Part shown: piece after piece, positions 51,184 to 59,713 of the stretch
Position numbering within the stretch: position 1 is the stretch's first letter
How the letters are laid out: the number at the start of each line of letters is the position of its first letter
Source of the DNA: Holophagaceae bacterium
GTDB lineage: Bacteria > Acidobacteriota > Holophagae > Holophagales > Holophagaceae
Direction of reading: 5' to 3'
NCBI GenBank assembly: GCA_016710635.1
Contig: JADJVL010000014.1
Coordinates: forward strand, 62,001 to 126,000
DNA: 64,000 nt
Position numbers and translations under genes: made by a program
Notes under the pieces: model-generated
Seen by the model: the letters and a program-made list of their open reading frames with translations, nothing else
The model's database searches: none
What the model was told of the DNA's origin: nothing

Positions 51184-52443
51184 ATGTACAAGAAATTCCT
51201 CAGCCTCACCAAGAGCCTCACCGTCAGCCTCGAGAAGGGGCTGAACTTCCTGACGACCCAGGAGCACAACCCCCTCTACTTCCATGGCGCCATGCCGCTC
51301 TACTGCTTCTGGTTCCTGATCTTCAGCGGCATCATGCTGTGGATGTACTACATCCCCACCCTGGACCGGGCCTGGTCCTCGGTGAACTACATCACCTCGC
51401 TGCCGGTGGTGCAGCAGGTGGTGAACAAGCAGGGCCAGACCATCTGGCAGACCGCCGCCATCAGCGAGGCCACGGGCATTCCCTACGGCGCCGTGGTCCG
51501 CGGCATCCACCGCTGGGGCGCCGCGGGCATGATGATCACCACCCTGCTGCACATGTTCCGGGTCTACTTCACGGACCGCCACCGCAGCTGGCGTTGGCTG
51601 CCCTGGGTGAGCGGGGTGCTGCTGCTCGTGATCCTGCTCTTCACCGGCATCACCGGCTACCTGCTGGTCTGGGACGCCCGGGCCTACGCCATGGTGGTGA
51701 GCACCCAGGCCTGGCTCCGCGCCATTCCCGCCATCGGCGGCTGGATGGCGGAGTTCTTCACCGGCGGCGACATCCGCGACTACACCCTCACCCGCTTTCT
51801 CTTCTTCCACGTGGGCGGGGCCAGCTTCCTCTTCTGGCTCATCTGGATGCACTTCATCCGCCTCCACGAACCCGTGGTGACGCCCAGCCGCGCCACGAAC
51901 TTCCTCACCTTCGGCTTCATCCTGGTGGCCGCCGGCGCCATCCCCGCCATCAACGTGACCGAGGAACTGATCAAGCAGTACCCGACCCTTGCGGCCCAGA
52001 AGGACTTCATCGCCTCCGACGCGCCTGCCCAGATCGGCATGATCGTCCAGAACATGCGTTACGACGCCTGGTACATGTTCCCTTATTACCTCATCGAGCG
52101 TCTCGGCCCGGTGCTGGCCTGGATCATCCTGGGCGGCTCGACGATCCTGCTCTTCGTCGCGCCCTTCTACCCCAAGGACCGCCGGGACAACATCGCCGAG
52201 GTCCTGGACGCCAAGTGCACGGGCTGCACCTTCTGCTCCCTGGACTGCCCCTTCGAGGCGATCACCATGCAGGAGCGGGCGCCGGGCTCGAAGTTCAAGC
52301 TCATCGCCGTGGTCCAGGCGGCCCGCTGCTCCGAGTGCGGCATCTGCGTGGGCTCCTGCCCCTTCCAGGCCATCGACCTGCCCAACACCCATTCCAAGAC
52401 CATCGAGGCCGATGTTCTGGCCCTCCTGAAGACGGGTGCCTAA
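51184..52443 (+). CDS. Cytochrome b fused to a 2x[4Fe-4S] ferredoxin domain
   Basis: A 419-residue protein. Residues 1 to about 335 are cytochrome b with all four haem ligands: RGIHRWGAAGMMITTLLHMF (helix B, 14 apart) and FFHVGGASFLFWLIWMHF (helix D, 14 apart). A DAWY sequence stands where PEWY is usual. The last ~70 residues form a ferredoxin domain with two full cluster motifs, CTGCTFCSLDCP and CSECGICVGSCP. Fusion of a membrane cytochrome b with a cytoplasmic ferredoxin should let low-potential electrons exchange with the haem b chain. The stop overlaps the next gene (TAATG). ATG 51184 is preferred over GTG 51169. Confidence 0.92.
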   Translation: MYKKFLSLTKSLTVSLEKGLNFLTTQEHNPLYFHGAMPLYCFWFLIFSGIMLWMYYIPTLDRAWSSVNYITSLPVVQQVVNKQGQTIWQTAAISEATGIPYGAVVRGIHRWGAAGMMITTLLHMFRVYFTDRHRSWRWLPWVSGVLLLVILLFTGITGYLLVWDARAYAMVVSTQAWLRAIPAIGGWMAEFFTGGDIRDYTLTRFLFFHVGGASFLFWLIWMHFIRLHEPVVTPSRATNFLTFGFILVAAGAIPAINVTEELIKQYPTLAAQKDFIASDAPAQIGMIVQNMRYDAWYMFPYYLIERLGPVLAWIILGGSTILLFVAPFYPKDRRDNIAEVLDAKCTGCTFCSLDCPFEAITMQERAPGSKFKLIAVVQAARCSECGICVGSCPFQAIDLPNTHSKTIEADVLALLKTGA

Positions 52444-52847
52444 TGTCCGAACAAGTTGAGAAGAAGCCCCGCGTGATCATCGGCTTCGTCTGCGAGCGCA
52501 GCCTGCCCATCGACCAGATGATGGATGCCCAGAAGGCGCTGGTGGACGATCCGGAGACGAAGATCATCGTCCTGCCCTGCTCGGGCATGGTGAAGCCCAC
52601 CCAGCTGGAACTGGCCCTGGCCAACGGCGCGAACGCCACCTTCGTGTGCGGCTGCGCCATGGGCGACTGCCACTACCGCCTGGGCAACGTGTTCATCAAG
52701 GAGCGCCTCGAAGGCGAGCGCAACCCCAAGCTGCGCAAGAACACCGACAAGCGCCGGGTGGGCATGTTCTTCGTGACCATCAAGGACAAGCAGCCTTTCC
52801 TGGAGGCCCTCGCGGCCTTCAAGGACAAGGTCGCCGAGATCGGCTAA
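52443..52847 (+). CDS. MvhD/FrhD-like iron-sulfur protein
   Basis: A 134-residue soluble protein of the methyl-viologen-hydrogenase delta-subunit family. It has VIIGFVCERS, VLPCSGMVKP, and CGCAMGDCHYRLGN, matching the MvhD signature CSG...GCHXGDCHY. The second Cys of the usual first CXXC is missing, leaving five cysteines. In methanogens and other anaerobes MvhD passes electrons between a hydrogenase or dehydrogenase and heterodisulfide reductase-type proteins. Here it is translationally coupled to the cytochrome b-ferredoxin gene, so it may be the docking point for a cytoplasmic electron donor. Confidence 0.88.
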   Translation: MSEQVEKKPRVIIGFVCERSLPIDQMMDAQKALVDDPETKIIVLPCSGMVKPTQLELALANGANATFVCGCAMGDCHYRLGNVFIKERLEGERNPKLRKNTDKRRVGMFFVTIKDKQPFLEALAAFKDKVAEIG

Positions 52848-52857
52848 GGAGCAGACC

Positions 52858-52992
52858 ATGGCAGCCCCCTCCAAGACCCAGACCCCCAAGATCAGCAGCT
52901 ACATGGTGATGCTGCGCTATGTCGTGTTCTACGCCTTCTTCTTCGCCGTCCTCTACCTCGTCGGCATGTTCGGCGAAGTGGCCGAGAGCTGA
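52858..52992 (+). CDS. Tiny single-helix membrane protein
   Basis: A 44-residue protein MAAPSKTQTPKISS... with one hydrophobic helix (about residues 20-38, YVVFYAFFFAVLYLVGMFG). AAGGAG lies six bases before the ATG. It belongs to the same transcript, 10 bases after the MvhD-like gene. No family is recognised. Confidence 0.7.
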   Translation: MAAPSKTQTPKISSYMVMLRYVVFYAFFFAVLYLVGMFGEVAES

Positions 52993-53011
52993 TTTCTTTC
53001 CAGGAGGGACC

Positions 53012-53194
53012 ATGACCGACGCCCCCGAAGTTCCCAACACCCAGGACGCCGACGCCCCGGAAACGGTCTCCGTGCTGGAGATCCTGCGGGAGAACTGGGT
53101 CCTGACCCGTTCCCTGATCATCTTCATCCTGATGCTCTTCGTGCCACTCTTCCTTGCCTGGAAGCTCGACCTCTTCCTCGTCGCCAACAACTGA
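53012..53194 (+). CDS. Tiny single-helix membrane protein
   Basis: A 60-residue protein with an acidic N-terminus (MTDAPEVPNTQDADAPE) and one membrane helix (about residues 34-53, LIIFILMLFVPLFLAWKL). A clear AGGAGG precedes the ATG. Like its neighbours, it is probably a small structural subunit. No family is recognised. Confidence 0.7.
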   Translation: MTDAPEVPNTQDADAPETVSVLEILRENWVLTRSLIIFILMLFVPLFLAWKLDLFLVANN

Positions 53195-53217
53195 TCCGCC
53201 TCTGAAGGAGGCCCGCC

Positions 53218-53415
53218 ATGGAAACTCCCCAGCACTGGACCCTCGTCATCGTCTTCACCACCGTCGGCATCGCCTTCGCCGCCGGCTTCGTCATGTTCGC
53301 CCTCTGGGCCATCCGCGCCGGCCAGTTCAAGGACGTGGAAGGCGTGAAGTACCGCATGCTCGAGGACTGGAACGCCAAGGGCGGCCGCAAGGAAGGCGAG
53401 GAGTTCGAGGGGTAG
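53218..53415 (+). CDS. ccoS: CcoS-like cbb3 oxidase maturation protein
   Basis: A 65-residue protein with one N-terminal helix (about 8-28) followed by WAIRAGQFKDVEGVKYRML, which matches the CcoS hallmark (a/s)GQF.D.EG just after the helix. CcoS is needed for haem b and copper insertion into cbb3 oxidase. The other maturation genes ccoG, ccoH and ccoI are not in the window. It closes the cluster; AAGGAGG lies before the ATG. Confidence 0.8.
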   Translation: METPQHWTLVIVFTTVGIAFAAGFVMFALWAIRAGQFKDVEGVKYRMLEDWNAKGGRKEGEEFEG

Positions 53416-53446
53416 GGCGGCTTCGAGTTCGCACGGTGAAGGCGCC

Positions 53447-54070
53447 TCAGGCGCCTTCGTGCGTTTTGGGATCCTTCGCCCGGTCGAGGATGTGCTGGAA
53501 GACCTCGCCGCTGTTCAGCAGGAAGGTGTGGATGGCAGAGACCGGGACAAGCTCAACACCCCCGATGTGCGCCTCACCCACCGTGACGATGCCGTCGTTC
53601 GTTCGTCCGCGGAAGGGTCGAGGGAACCCTGCCGTCCCGGCGATGACAGTGACCGGTACGTCCGGAAAGGGCAGTTTCCTCATGCGCGAAGGGTCCGCGA
53701 GCATCCGGCCGGAGTCTCCGGAGAACAGTCTGAACAAGCACCGGTCGCGAAGCCGCCGTGCCAGCCGCGGCGAGCGGTGCGGGGAACCCACGAGGAACAG
53801 GTGGGCGGGCAGGGGCGTTTCAGTCGGGAGCTTCGCGAGGGCGGCGCGAAGCAAAAGGCCGCCAAGGGAGTGGCCGACCACGATGTAGGGGCCGGAGGCC
53901 GCGAGGCGTTCGAGGCGCCGTCCAAGCCGGGATGCGATGGCATCAAAATCCTGGAAGGCGGCCACGTATCCGAAGAGGGAGGCTTGGACGCCCGCGCGGC
54001 CCAGGCGGTAGGCCAGCTGGGCCGCCGCCAGCGGGGTGCGCCCCATGCCGTGGACGATCAGGGCCCGCAC
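53447..54070 (-). CDS. Alpha/beta-hydrolase fold protein
   Basis: A 207-residue protein with the oxyanion/nucleophile segment IVVGHSLGGLLLRAA (Ser of GHSLG) and ALIVHGMGRTP near the start. A possible triad is completed by Asp in GRTNDGIVTV and His in VSAIHTFLL. It resembles small lipase/esterase-like hydrolases. A GTG start at 54070 (GAGG upstream, overlapping maf by 13 bases) is preferred; an ATG nine codons earlier is possible. It is the last gene of the maf operon. Confidence 0.82.
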   Translation of the reverse strand: MRALIVHGMGRTPLAAAQLAYRLGRAGVQASLFGYVAAFQDFDAIASRLGRRLERLAASGPYIVVGHSLGGLLLRAALAKLPTETPLPAHLFLVGSPHRSPRLARRLRDRCLFRLFSGDSGRMLADPSRMRKLPFPDVPVTVIAGTAGFPRPFRGRTNDGIVTVGEAHIGGVELVPVSAIHTFLLNSGEVFQHILDRAKDPKTHEGA

Positions 54071-54657
54071 GATCCCTCTCCCGGCATCCCGATCCATTCC
54101 TTCAACAGCCCCAGCTCCACCATCAGCGCCCCCATGCGCTCCACGGGCAGGCCCATGACGGTGGCGAAGCTGCCGTCGATGCGCTCGATGAAGAGGGCCG
54201 CGATGCCCTGGGCGGCGTAGCTGCCGGCCTTGTCCATGGGCTCGCCGGTGCGGGCGTACCAGCGGGCCTGGGCCTCGCTGATGGGGCGCATGACCACGTG
54301 GGCGGTATCCACGAAGGCATGCACTTCCTCGTCCTGCATCAGACATAGCCCGGTGTGCACCTCGTGGGCGCGGCCCTGGATGAGGCCCAGCATGCGCACG
54401 GCATCGTCCTCGTCCTCGGGCTTGTTGAGGGTGTGGTGGTCCACCGCCACGGTGGTGTCCGAGGCCAGCACCCATTGGCCGGGATGCCGCGCCGCCACGG
54501 CGGCAGCCTTCACCTTGGCGAGGCGCAGGACGAGGGCCTCGGGATCCTCCCCGGGGAGGGGCGTTTCATCGGCGTCGGGGACATCGATCTCGAAGGGGAG
54601 GCGCAGGGCCTCCAGCCACTGGCGGCGGCGGGGGCTGGAACTCGCGAGGATCAGCAT
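54058..54657 (-). CDS. maf: Maf-family nucleoside triphosphate pyrophosphatase
   Basis: A 199-residue protein. The N-terminal LILASSSPRRRQWLEAL is the Maf signature (SxSPRR) and LASDTTVAVD contains the conserved Asp. GSYAAQGIAALFIERIDGS matches the substrate-discriminating loop; the form is close to YhdE/YceF-type pyrophosphatases. It hydrolyses non-canonical or methylated NTPs such as dTTP/UTP or m7GTP. Its start overlaps the GNAT stop (ATGA). The downstream hydrolase overlaps its end. Confidence 0.93.
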   Translation of the reverse strand: MLILASSSPRRRQWLEALRLPFEIDVPDADETPLPGEDPEALVLRLAKVKAAAVAARHPGQWVLASDTTVAVDHHTLNKPEDEDDAVRMLGLIQGRAHEVHTGLCLMQDEEVHAFVDTAHVVMRPISEAQARWYARTGEPMDKAGSYAAQGIAALFIERIDGSFATVMGLPVERMGALMVELGLLKEWIGMPGEGSCGP

Positions 54658-55157
54658 CAGCGGAGGCCCTTCTGCTTCAGGTCCTTCACCAGGACCCGCA
54701 TGTGGATCGTGTCCATGGCCTCCGCCCGCTGGAAGCCGAAGCGGGGGTAGAGGTCCACGGCATCCCGGGTCTCCAGGACGAAGCGCTGCACCTCGCCCAC
54801 CCACGGGTGGCGCAACGCCCAGCGCACGAGGGCCGACGCGACGCCGTGGTGGTGCAGGTCGCTGGCGGTGACCACGTCGTAGAGCTTGGCCTCGTAGGCA
54901 TGGTCGCTCCAGACCCGCGTGGTGCCCACCAGCCGGCCCCCGCGGCCTCCCTCGGGCACCAGCCGCGCTGTCAGGAGCCGCGAGCAGGCGAGCAGGCGCC
55001 GCCACTGCTCCAGGGTGCGGTCCGCGGTCCAGGGCACGGCTTCCGCCTGGAAGTAGGTCTGCAGCTCCTTGGGATCCGCAGTCCAGGTCTCGTCGGCGAA
55101 GGCCACCAGGCCCGAAGGCGTTTCCATGGGTGCGGGGGCCAGCAGGGCGTCCGTCAT
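54657..55157 (-). CDS. GNAT-family acetyltransferase
   Basis: A 166-residue protein with the GNAT acetyl-CoA-binding pattern LYDVVTASDLHHHGVASALVRWAL (the Q/RxxGxG/A region reads HHHGVAS) and the C-terminal YPRFGFQRAEAMDTIHMRV strand typical of the fold. Acceptor substrate unknown. It overlaps the maf start, and its own start lies 4 bases inside the end of lnt, so the three are translationally linked. Confidence 0.85.
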   Translation of the reverse strand: MTDALLAPAPMETPSGLVAFADETWTADPKELQTYFQAEAVPWTADRTLEQWRRLLACSRLLTARLVPEGGRGGRLVGTTRVWSDHAYEAKLYDVVTASDLHHHGVASALVRWALRHPWVGEVQRFVLETRDAVDLYPRFGFQRAEAMDTIHMRVLVKDLKQKGLR

Positions 55158-56722
55158 GGCGCGGTCTCCTCGTCGCCGTCAACGGGGCTGGTGCCCGGAC
55201 GGATGAAGCGCAGGGCGAAGGCGAGGGTCAGCAGGCCCGAGGCGGCGAACCAGAAGAGCTGGGCGCCCTTCTTGCGGGCCGGCGTGTAGACCGGCTCCCA
55301 GGCCAGGTGGAAGGCGTGGGTGGCGCGGGTCATGGGCTCGCCCCACAGCTCCCAGGTGCCGTCGGCGCGGCTGAGGCCGGACTTGCCCGTCAGGGTGGCC
55401 CGCAGCATGGGAATGCCCTGCTCCACCGCCCGCAGGCGGATCTGGTTGAAGTGGAGGTCCGTGGCCACGGTGCGGTCGAACCAGCCGTCGTTGGTGTGGT
55501 TGGTGAGGAGCTGGGCGCCGCCGAGGGCCACGCCCGCCTGGGTGCGGGCGGGGCTGAGGGCCTCGCTGCAGATGAGGGGATGGATGCGCAGGAGCCCCTG
55601 GGGCGTGGTCATTTCGAAGGTGCTGGCGGCGGTGAGGGCCCCGGGCTCCTGGGAGAGGAAACCGAGCTTGCGGTCCAGCCAGTGGCGCATCGCGGGCGGG
55701 CCGGGCATGCGCTCGCCGAAGGGCATGGGCTCCACCTTCGCTTGTACGAAGGAGGGCCGGCCATCGGCTTCGCCCCGCACCAGGTTCAGCAGGCCGCCTT
55801 CGGTGCCGAAGACCCACGCGAGACCGCGCCGCTGCGCCTCTTCCCTCAGCCGTGGCTCCGGTCCCCGGTGGTCCACGCCCAGGATCGAACTTTCCGGCCA
55901 GAGCAGCAGGGTGGCCATGCCCGGACGGGGCAGCTGGGCCTCCCGCAGGGCCGCGTCGCTCAGGGCCCAGGCGTCCGCCTCCATGCCCGGGCGCCGAAGA
56001 CCGGCCTCGAAATTGGGCTGGACCATCACCACGTCCAGCTCGCGTCTGGGCGCCTTGGGCAGGAAGGACCAGGCCAGCCCGAAGACGAGAAGGCTGCCGT
56101 AGAAGGCCGCGGGAGCCGCGAGGATGGAGCGCACCCGACGGCCCTCCGCGAGGCTGCCGGCGAAAAAGGCTCCGCACCCGAAGGCCAGGGCGCTGAACCC
56201 GTAGCTGGTGAGGAAGGCGGCGCTCTTGGCCAGGAGCGGCAGGCCGCCCAGGCCCGAGCCCCAGCTCCACTCGTAGATGTGGAAGCCCTTGGCCTCCCAG
56301 AGCAGGGTCGCGAAGGCGGCGCCGGCGGCGGCGCCCCAGCGGCCGGAGCGGCGGAACATCCAGCGGGCGAAGGCGATCACGGCGGTGAAGCCCAGGGCCT
56401 CGTAGCCGAAGAAGAGGCCGGAGCCGAGCCAGGCCACACCCTTCGGCAGGTTGCCCTTCACCTCGATGACGTTGGGGACCCAGTGGAAGATGAGCACCAG
56501 CCCGATCACCCAGGCGAGCAGGGTCCAGCCCAGGGCCCGGCCCTTGAAGGCGCCGTCCATCATCAACGCCGGGATCAGGAAGCAGAGCAGGGCTTCGAGG
56601 TAGCCATGCCCGGACGCGTAGGGGATGCCGTAGCAGACGTAGAGCAGCCCGGCGAGGACCGCGGCCTCGAAGAGGCGCAGGAGCGGACGGCCCTTCAGGT
56701 GCTGGATGTTGAGGTCTTCCAC
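55154..56722 (-). CDS. lnt: Apolipoprotein N-acyltransferase
   Basis: A 522-residue inner-membrane enzyme adding the third acyl chain to lipoproteins. About six N-terminal helices are followed by a carbon-nitrogen-hydrolase domain. The catalytic Glu is in LLLWPESSI, the Lys in AKVEPMPFGERMP and the Cys in LICSEALS. NHTNDGWFD and RAVEQGIPMLRAT are further Lnt blocks. The GTG start at 56722 overlaps the upstream rRNA methyltransferase gene by 28 bases; it is chosen because the longer frame runs through that gene. It may process the several lipoproteins in the window. Confidence 0.93.
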   Translation of the reverse strand: MEDLNIQHLKGRPLLRLFEAAVLAGLLYVCYGIPYASGHGYLEALLCFLIPALMMDGAFKGRALGWTLLAWVIGLVLIFHWVPNVIEVKGNLPKGVAWLGSGLFFGYEALGFTAVIAFARWMFRRSGRWGAAAGAAFATLLWEAKGFHIYEWSWGSGLGGLPLLAKSAAFLTSYGFSALAFGCGAFFAGSLAEGRRVRSILAAPAAFYGSLLVFGLAWSFLPKAPRRELDVVMVQPNFEAGLRRPGMEADAWALSDAALREAQLPRPGMATLLLWPESSILGVDHRGPEPRLREEAQRRGLAWVFGTEGGLLNLVRGEADGRPSFVQAKVEPMPFGERMPGPPAMRHWLDRKLGFLSQEPGALTAASTFEMTTPQGLLRIHPLICSEALSPARTQAGVALGGAQLLTNHTNDGWFDRTVATDLHFNQIRLRAVEQGIPMLRATLTGKSGLSRADGTWELWGEPMTRATHAFHLAWEPVYTPARKKGAQLFWFAASGLLTLAFALRFIRPGTSPVDGDEETAP

Positions 56723-57465
56723 CGTCGCTCCGCTTCGAAACAGGCAATGCCCGCCGCCACCGCGGCGTTCAGGCTTTCCACGCCCTGGGTGGGAATGGCC
56801 ACCCGCCGCACGGCGCCGGGCAGTTCCACATGCGCCCAGCCGTGGCCCTCGTTCCCCACCAAGAGGCGCAGGGGTTCGGAAAGATCCGCCCGGTCGAGGG
56901 GCGTGGCGCCCGGACCGCCGTCCAGGGCCACCCAGTGGCCCAGGTCCAGGGGCCAGTCCGCGACGCGGCGCACGGGCATCAGGAAGGCCGCCCCCATGGA
57001 ACCCCGCAGGGCCTTGGGGGAGAAGGGATCCGCGGCGCCGGGACCAAGGAGGGCCTCCTGGAAGCCAAAAGCCGCGGCAGCGCGCAGGATGGCGCCCAGG
57101 TTGCCGGGATCCTGGATCTCCCACGGGACGATCACCCGCCGGGCGAGAGGGCCCGCCGGCTCCGGCCCCACCCGGCAGACGAGGATGGAATCCGGCGGGC
57201 TGCCGGCCTCCGCCAGGTCCGCCAGCAGGTCGGGCTTCATCCGGATCACGGCGTCGGACTGGCTCCAGGTCTGCAGGTCCCCGTCCTGCACCAGGTAGGC
57301 TTCCGGGTGGAAGCGCGCCTGTTCCGGGGAGCGCGTCCAGGCGCTGATGACCTTGCTCCCGACGAGCAGGGTGTGGGTGCGCTTCGTGCCGTTGGCGAGC
57401 AGGAGCCCTTTGAGCTCCTTGAACCACGGGTTCGACCTGGAGGTGATCCGGTCCGGAAGACGCAT
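56695..57465 (-). CDS. SpoU/TrmH-family RNA 2'-O-methyltransferase
   Basis: A 256-residue SPOUT methyltransferase. The N-terminal ITSRSNPWFKELKGLL resembles rRNA 2'-O-methyltransferases, and the knotted domain has IQDPGNLGAILRAAAAFGF (motif 1), LLVGNEGHGW (motif 2) and IPTQGVESLNAAVAAGI (motif 3). Likely acts on 23S rRNA or tRNA. It is the first gene of the minus-strand lnt-maf operon. Confidence 0.93.
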   Translation of the reverse strand: MRLPDRITSRSNPWFKELKGLLLANGTKRTHTLLVGSKVISAWTRSPEQARFHPEAYLVQDGDLQTWSQSDAVIRMKPDLLADLAEAGSPPDSILVCRVGPEPAGPLARRVIVPWEIQDPGNLGAILRAAAAFGFQEALLGPGAADPFSPKALRGSMGAAFLMPVRRVADWPLDLGHWVALDGGPGATPLDRADLSEPLRLLVGNEGHGWAHVELPGAVRRVAIPTQGVESLNAAVAAGIACFEAERRWKTSTSST

Positions 57466-57616
57466 CGTCCCAGCGTATCCGGGGCCCACCCCGTGTGCGC
57501 CCGATCACTTCCGTCCAGCCCGTGGACGGCCTTCGTCCCTCGGTCCTCTAGGGTCCGGACCTTCCCTGGTAGCATGGGAAATTCTTTGTCCAATCCGTGT
57601 TTCCAGGAGATTCCTC

Positions 57617-59707
57617 ATGGCTGATGAGGTCGTACACAAGCCCTACATCCCCGACGAAAGCAATGTCGCGGAGTTCACCCCCAAGGCCATCATCTTCGGC
57701 GTCATCTTCGGGCTCATCTTCGGCGCCTCGACGGTGTACCTCGCGTTGCGGGCGGGCCTCACGGTCTCGGCCTCCATCCCCATCGCCGTGGTGGCCATCT
57801 CCCTGCTGAAGAAGTTCGGCGGCTCGACGATTCTGGAAAACAACATCGTCCAGACCATCGGGAGCGCCGGTGAGAGCATCGCGGCGGGCGTAGTTTTCAC
57901 CCTCCCGGGCTTTCTCTTCCTGGCCAAGGACCTGAACGGTGTATCCGTGGGGACTCCCTTTTTCTCCTACTGGACCATCTTCACCCTCGCTCTGTTGGGT
58001 GGTGTCCTGGGCATCCTCATGATGATCCCCCTGCGCCGGGCCCTCATCGTGAAGGAGCACGGCGAGCTGCCGTATCCGGAAGGAACTGCCTGTGCCTCGG
58101 TGCTCATCGCCGGGGAAAAGGGTGGTGAGTTGGCCAAGACTGCCTACATGGGGCTGGGAGTCGGTGTCGTCTACGCGATCTTCCAGTTGATCCTGAAGAT
58201 TGTCGCCGATACCCCGACGTGGGTATCAAACATGAAATCCAAAGTCTTCCCCGCCGCCACGGTGAATGCCGACATCACACCTGAATACATGGGTGTGGGC
58301 TACATTCTCGGTATCAAGAACGGCGGCATTCTGGTTGCTGGCGGTGTCATGGCCTGGCTGGGCCTCATCCCTCTCCTGGCCACCCTCGTCCCCGGGGACG
58401 CCATCGCCACCCAGCTGGTAAAGCTGGGCTACCTGAAGGACGCGGCCGTGGCTGGTGCCTACGGCTGGAATCCCGCCACCCACGAGTTCGCCCAGCTGAA
58501 CCGGGCCATCTACTTCGCCTACGTCCGGCAGATCGGCGCGGGCATGGTGGCCGCCGGTGGCTTCATCACCCTTCTCAAAACCATTCCCACTATCGTCAGT
58601 GCCTTCAAAGGCGCGGTGGCCTCCATGAAGGAGGGTGTCGGGGCCGGTGGTGTGAAGCGCACGGAAAACGACCTGCCCTTGACAGTGGTAATTGGCGGCT
58701 GCATCGGCCTCGTGATCATCGTGGCGCTCCTGCCCTTCATTCCGGGCAGTGGCATCATGAGCAAGTTGCTGCTTGGCGTACTGATGATCATCTTCGGTTT
58801 CTTCTTCGTCACCGTCAGTAGCCGCATCGTCGGAATCATCGGCTCCTCATCGAATCCGATATCAGGGATGACTATCGCCGCCCTCATGGCCACCTGCCTC
58901 ATCTTCGTGGGCATGGGCTGGACCGGCGACCTCTACCAGCCCATGGCCCTCTGCGTGGGCGGCATGGTGTGCATCGCCGCCGCCAATGCTGGCGCCACCA
59001 GCCAGGACCTGAAGACCGGCTACCTGGTGGGCGCGACGCCACGGAGCCAGCAGATCGGCCTCATGATCGGCGCCGTGGCCGCAGCGGTCATCATTGGGAT
59101 CACGATCAAGGTTTTGGACCGCCCCACGGCCGAGATGGCCGCCCAGGGCCTCCAGCACGCCATCGGCAGCGATAAGTTCCCTGCTCCGCAGGGCACGCTC
59201 ATGGCAACCCTGATCAAGGGGCTTCTTGCCCATAACCTGGACTGGCAGTTCGTTCTGGTGGGCGTCTTCTTCGCCATCACCATGGAACTCTGCGAAGTCC
59301 GGTCGCTCGCTTTCGCCGTGGGAGCCTACCTGCCCCTCAGCACCACGCTCCCCATCTTCATCGGCGGCGTGATCCGCTGGGTGGCGGACCGGAAGATTAA
59401 GGCCGATGCAGGTGAGGGCCACTCGGGCGATGAGGAGCTGGGTCCTGGCAACCTCTTTGCCACGGGCCTCGTGGCCGGTGGCGCCCTCATGGGTGTTTTC
59501 GTCGCGTTCCTTGCGGGCGCAGCCAGCTACCTGAAAGACAACGGGAAGGACGGTTTGTTTGAGTTCCTGAAGTCCATCAATTTCGAAGAACGGATCAGTC
59601 ACGCAATCGGACACGGCTGGTTCCAACTCCTCGGCGTGGCGGCTTTCGCCCTCATGGGCGCCATCCTCTTCAAGGTGGCCCTGAAGCCCGCGCCCAAACT
59701 GGACTGA
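57617..59707 (+). CDS. OPT-family oligopeptide transporter
   Basis: A 696-residue membrane protein with about fifteen helices. The family signature is GLIFGASTVYLALRAGLTVSASIP near the N-terminus and SAGESIAAGVVFTLP shortly after. ELPYPEGTACASVLIAGEKGG and the central TSQDLKTGYLVGATPRSQQIG block also match bacterial OPT proteins. It imports short peptides using the proton gradient. Codon choice is less strictly GC-ending than in neighbouring genes. AGGAG lies eight bases before ATG 57617. Two strong hairpins follow. Confidence 0.93.
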   Translation: MADEVVHKPYIPDESNVAEFTPKAIIFGVIFGLIFGASTVYLALRAGLTVSASIPIAVVAISLLKKFGGSTILENNIVQTIGSAGESIAAGVVFTLPGFLFLAKDLNGVSVGTPFFSYWTIFTLALLGGVLGILMMIPLRRALIVKEHGELPYPEGTACASVLIAGEKGGELAKTAYMGLGVGVVYAIFQLILKIVADTPTWVSNMKSKVFPAATVNADITPEYMGVGYILGIKNGGILVAGGVMAWLGLIPLLATLVPGDAIATQLVKLGYLKDAAVAGAYGWNPATHEFAQLNRAIYFAYVRQIGAGMVAAGGFITLLKTIPTIVSAFKGAVASMKEGVGAGGVKRTENDLPLTVVIGGCIGLVIIVALLPFIPGSGIMSKLLLGVLMIIFGFFFVTVSSRIVGIIGSSSNPISGMTIAALMATCLIFVGMGWTGDLYQPMALCVGGMVCIAAANAGATSQDLKTGYLVGATPRSQQIGLMIGAVAAAVIIGITIKVLDRPTAEMAAQGLQHAIGSDKFPAPQGTLMATLIKGLLAHNLDWQFVLVGVFFAITMELCEVRSLAFAVGAYLPLSTTLPIFIGGVIRWVADRKIKADAGEGHSGDEELGPGNLFATGLVAGGALMGVFVAFLAGAASYLKDNGKDGLFEFLKSINFEERISHAIGHGWFQLLGVAAFALMGAILFKVALKPAPKLD

Positions 59708-59713
59708 CCTCAG

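Noticed and set aside
56723..57508. N-terminal extension of lnt through the RNA methyltransferase gene
   Set aside because: The extension overlaps a fully conserved SpoU gene in another frame and the lnt family N-terminus begins near 56722.
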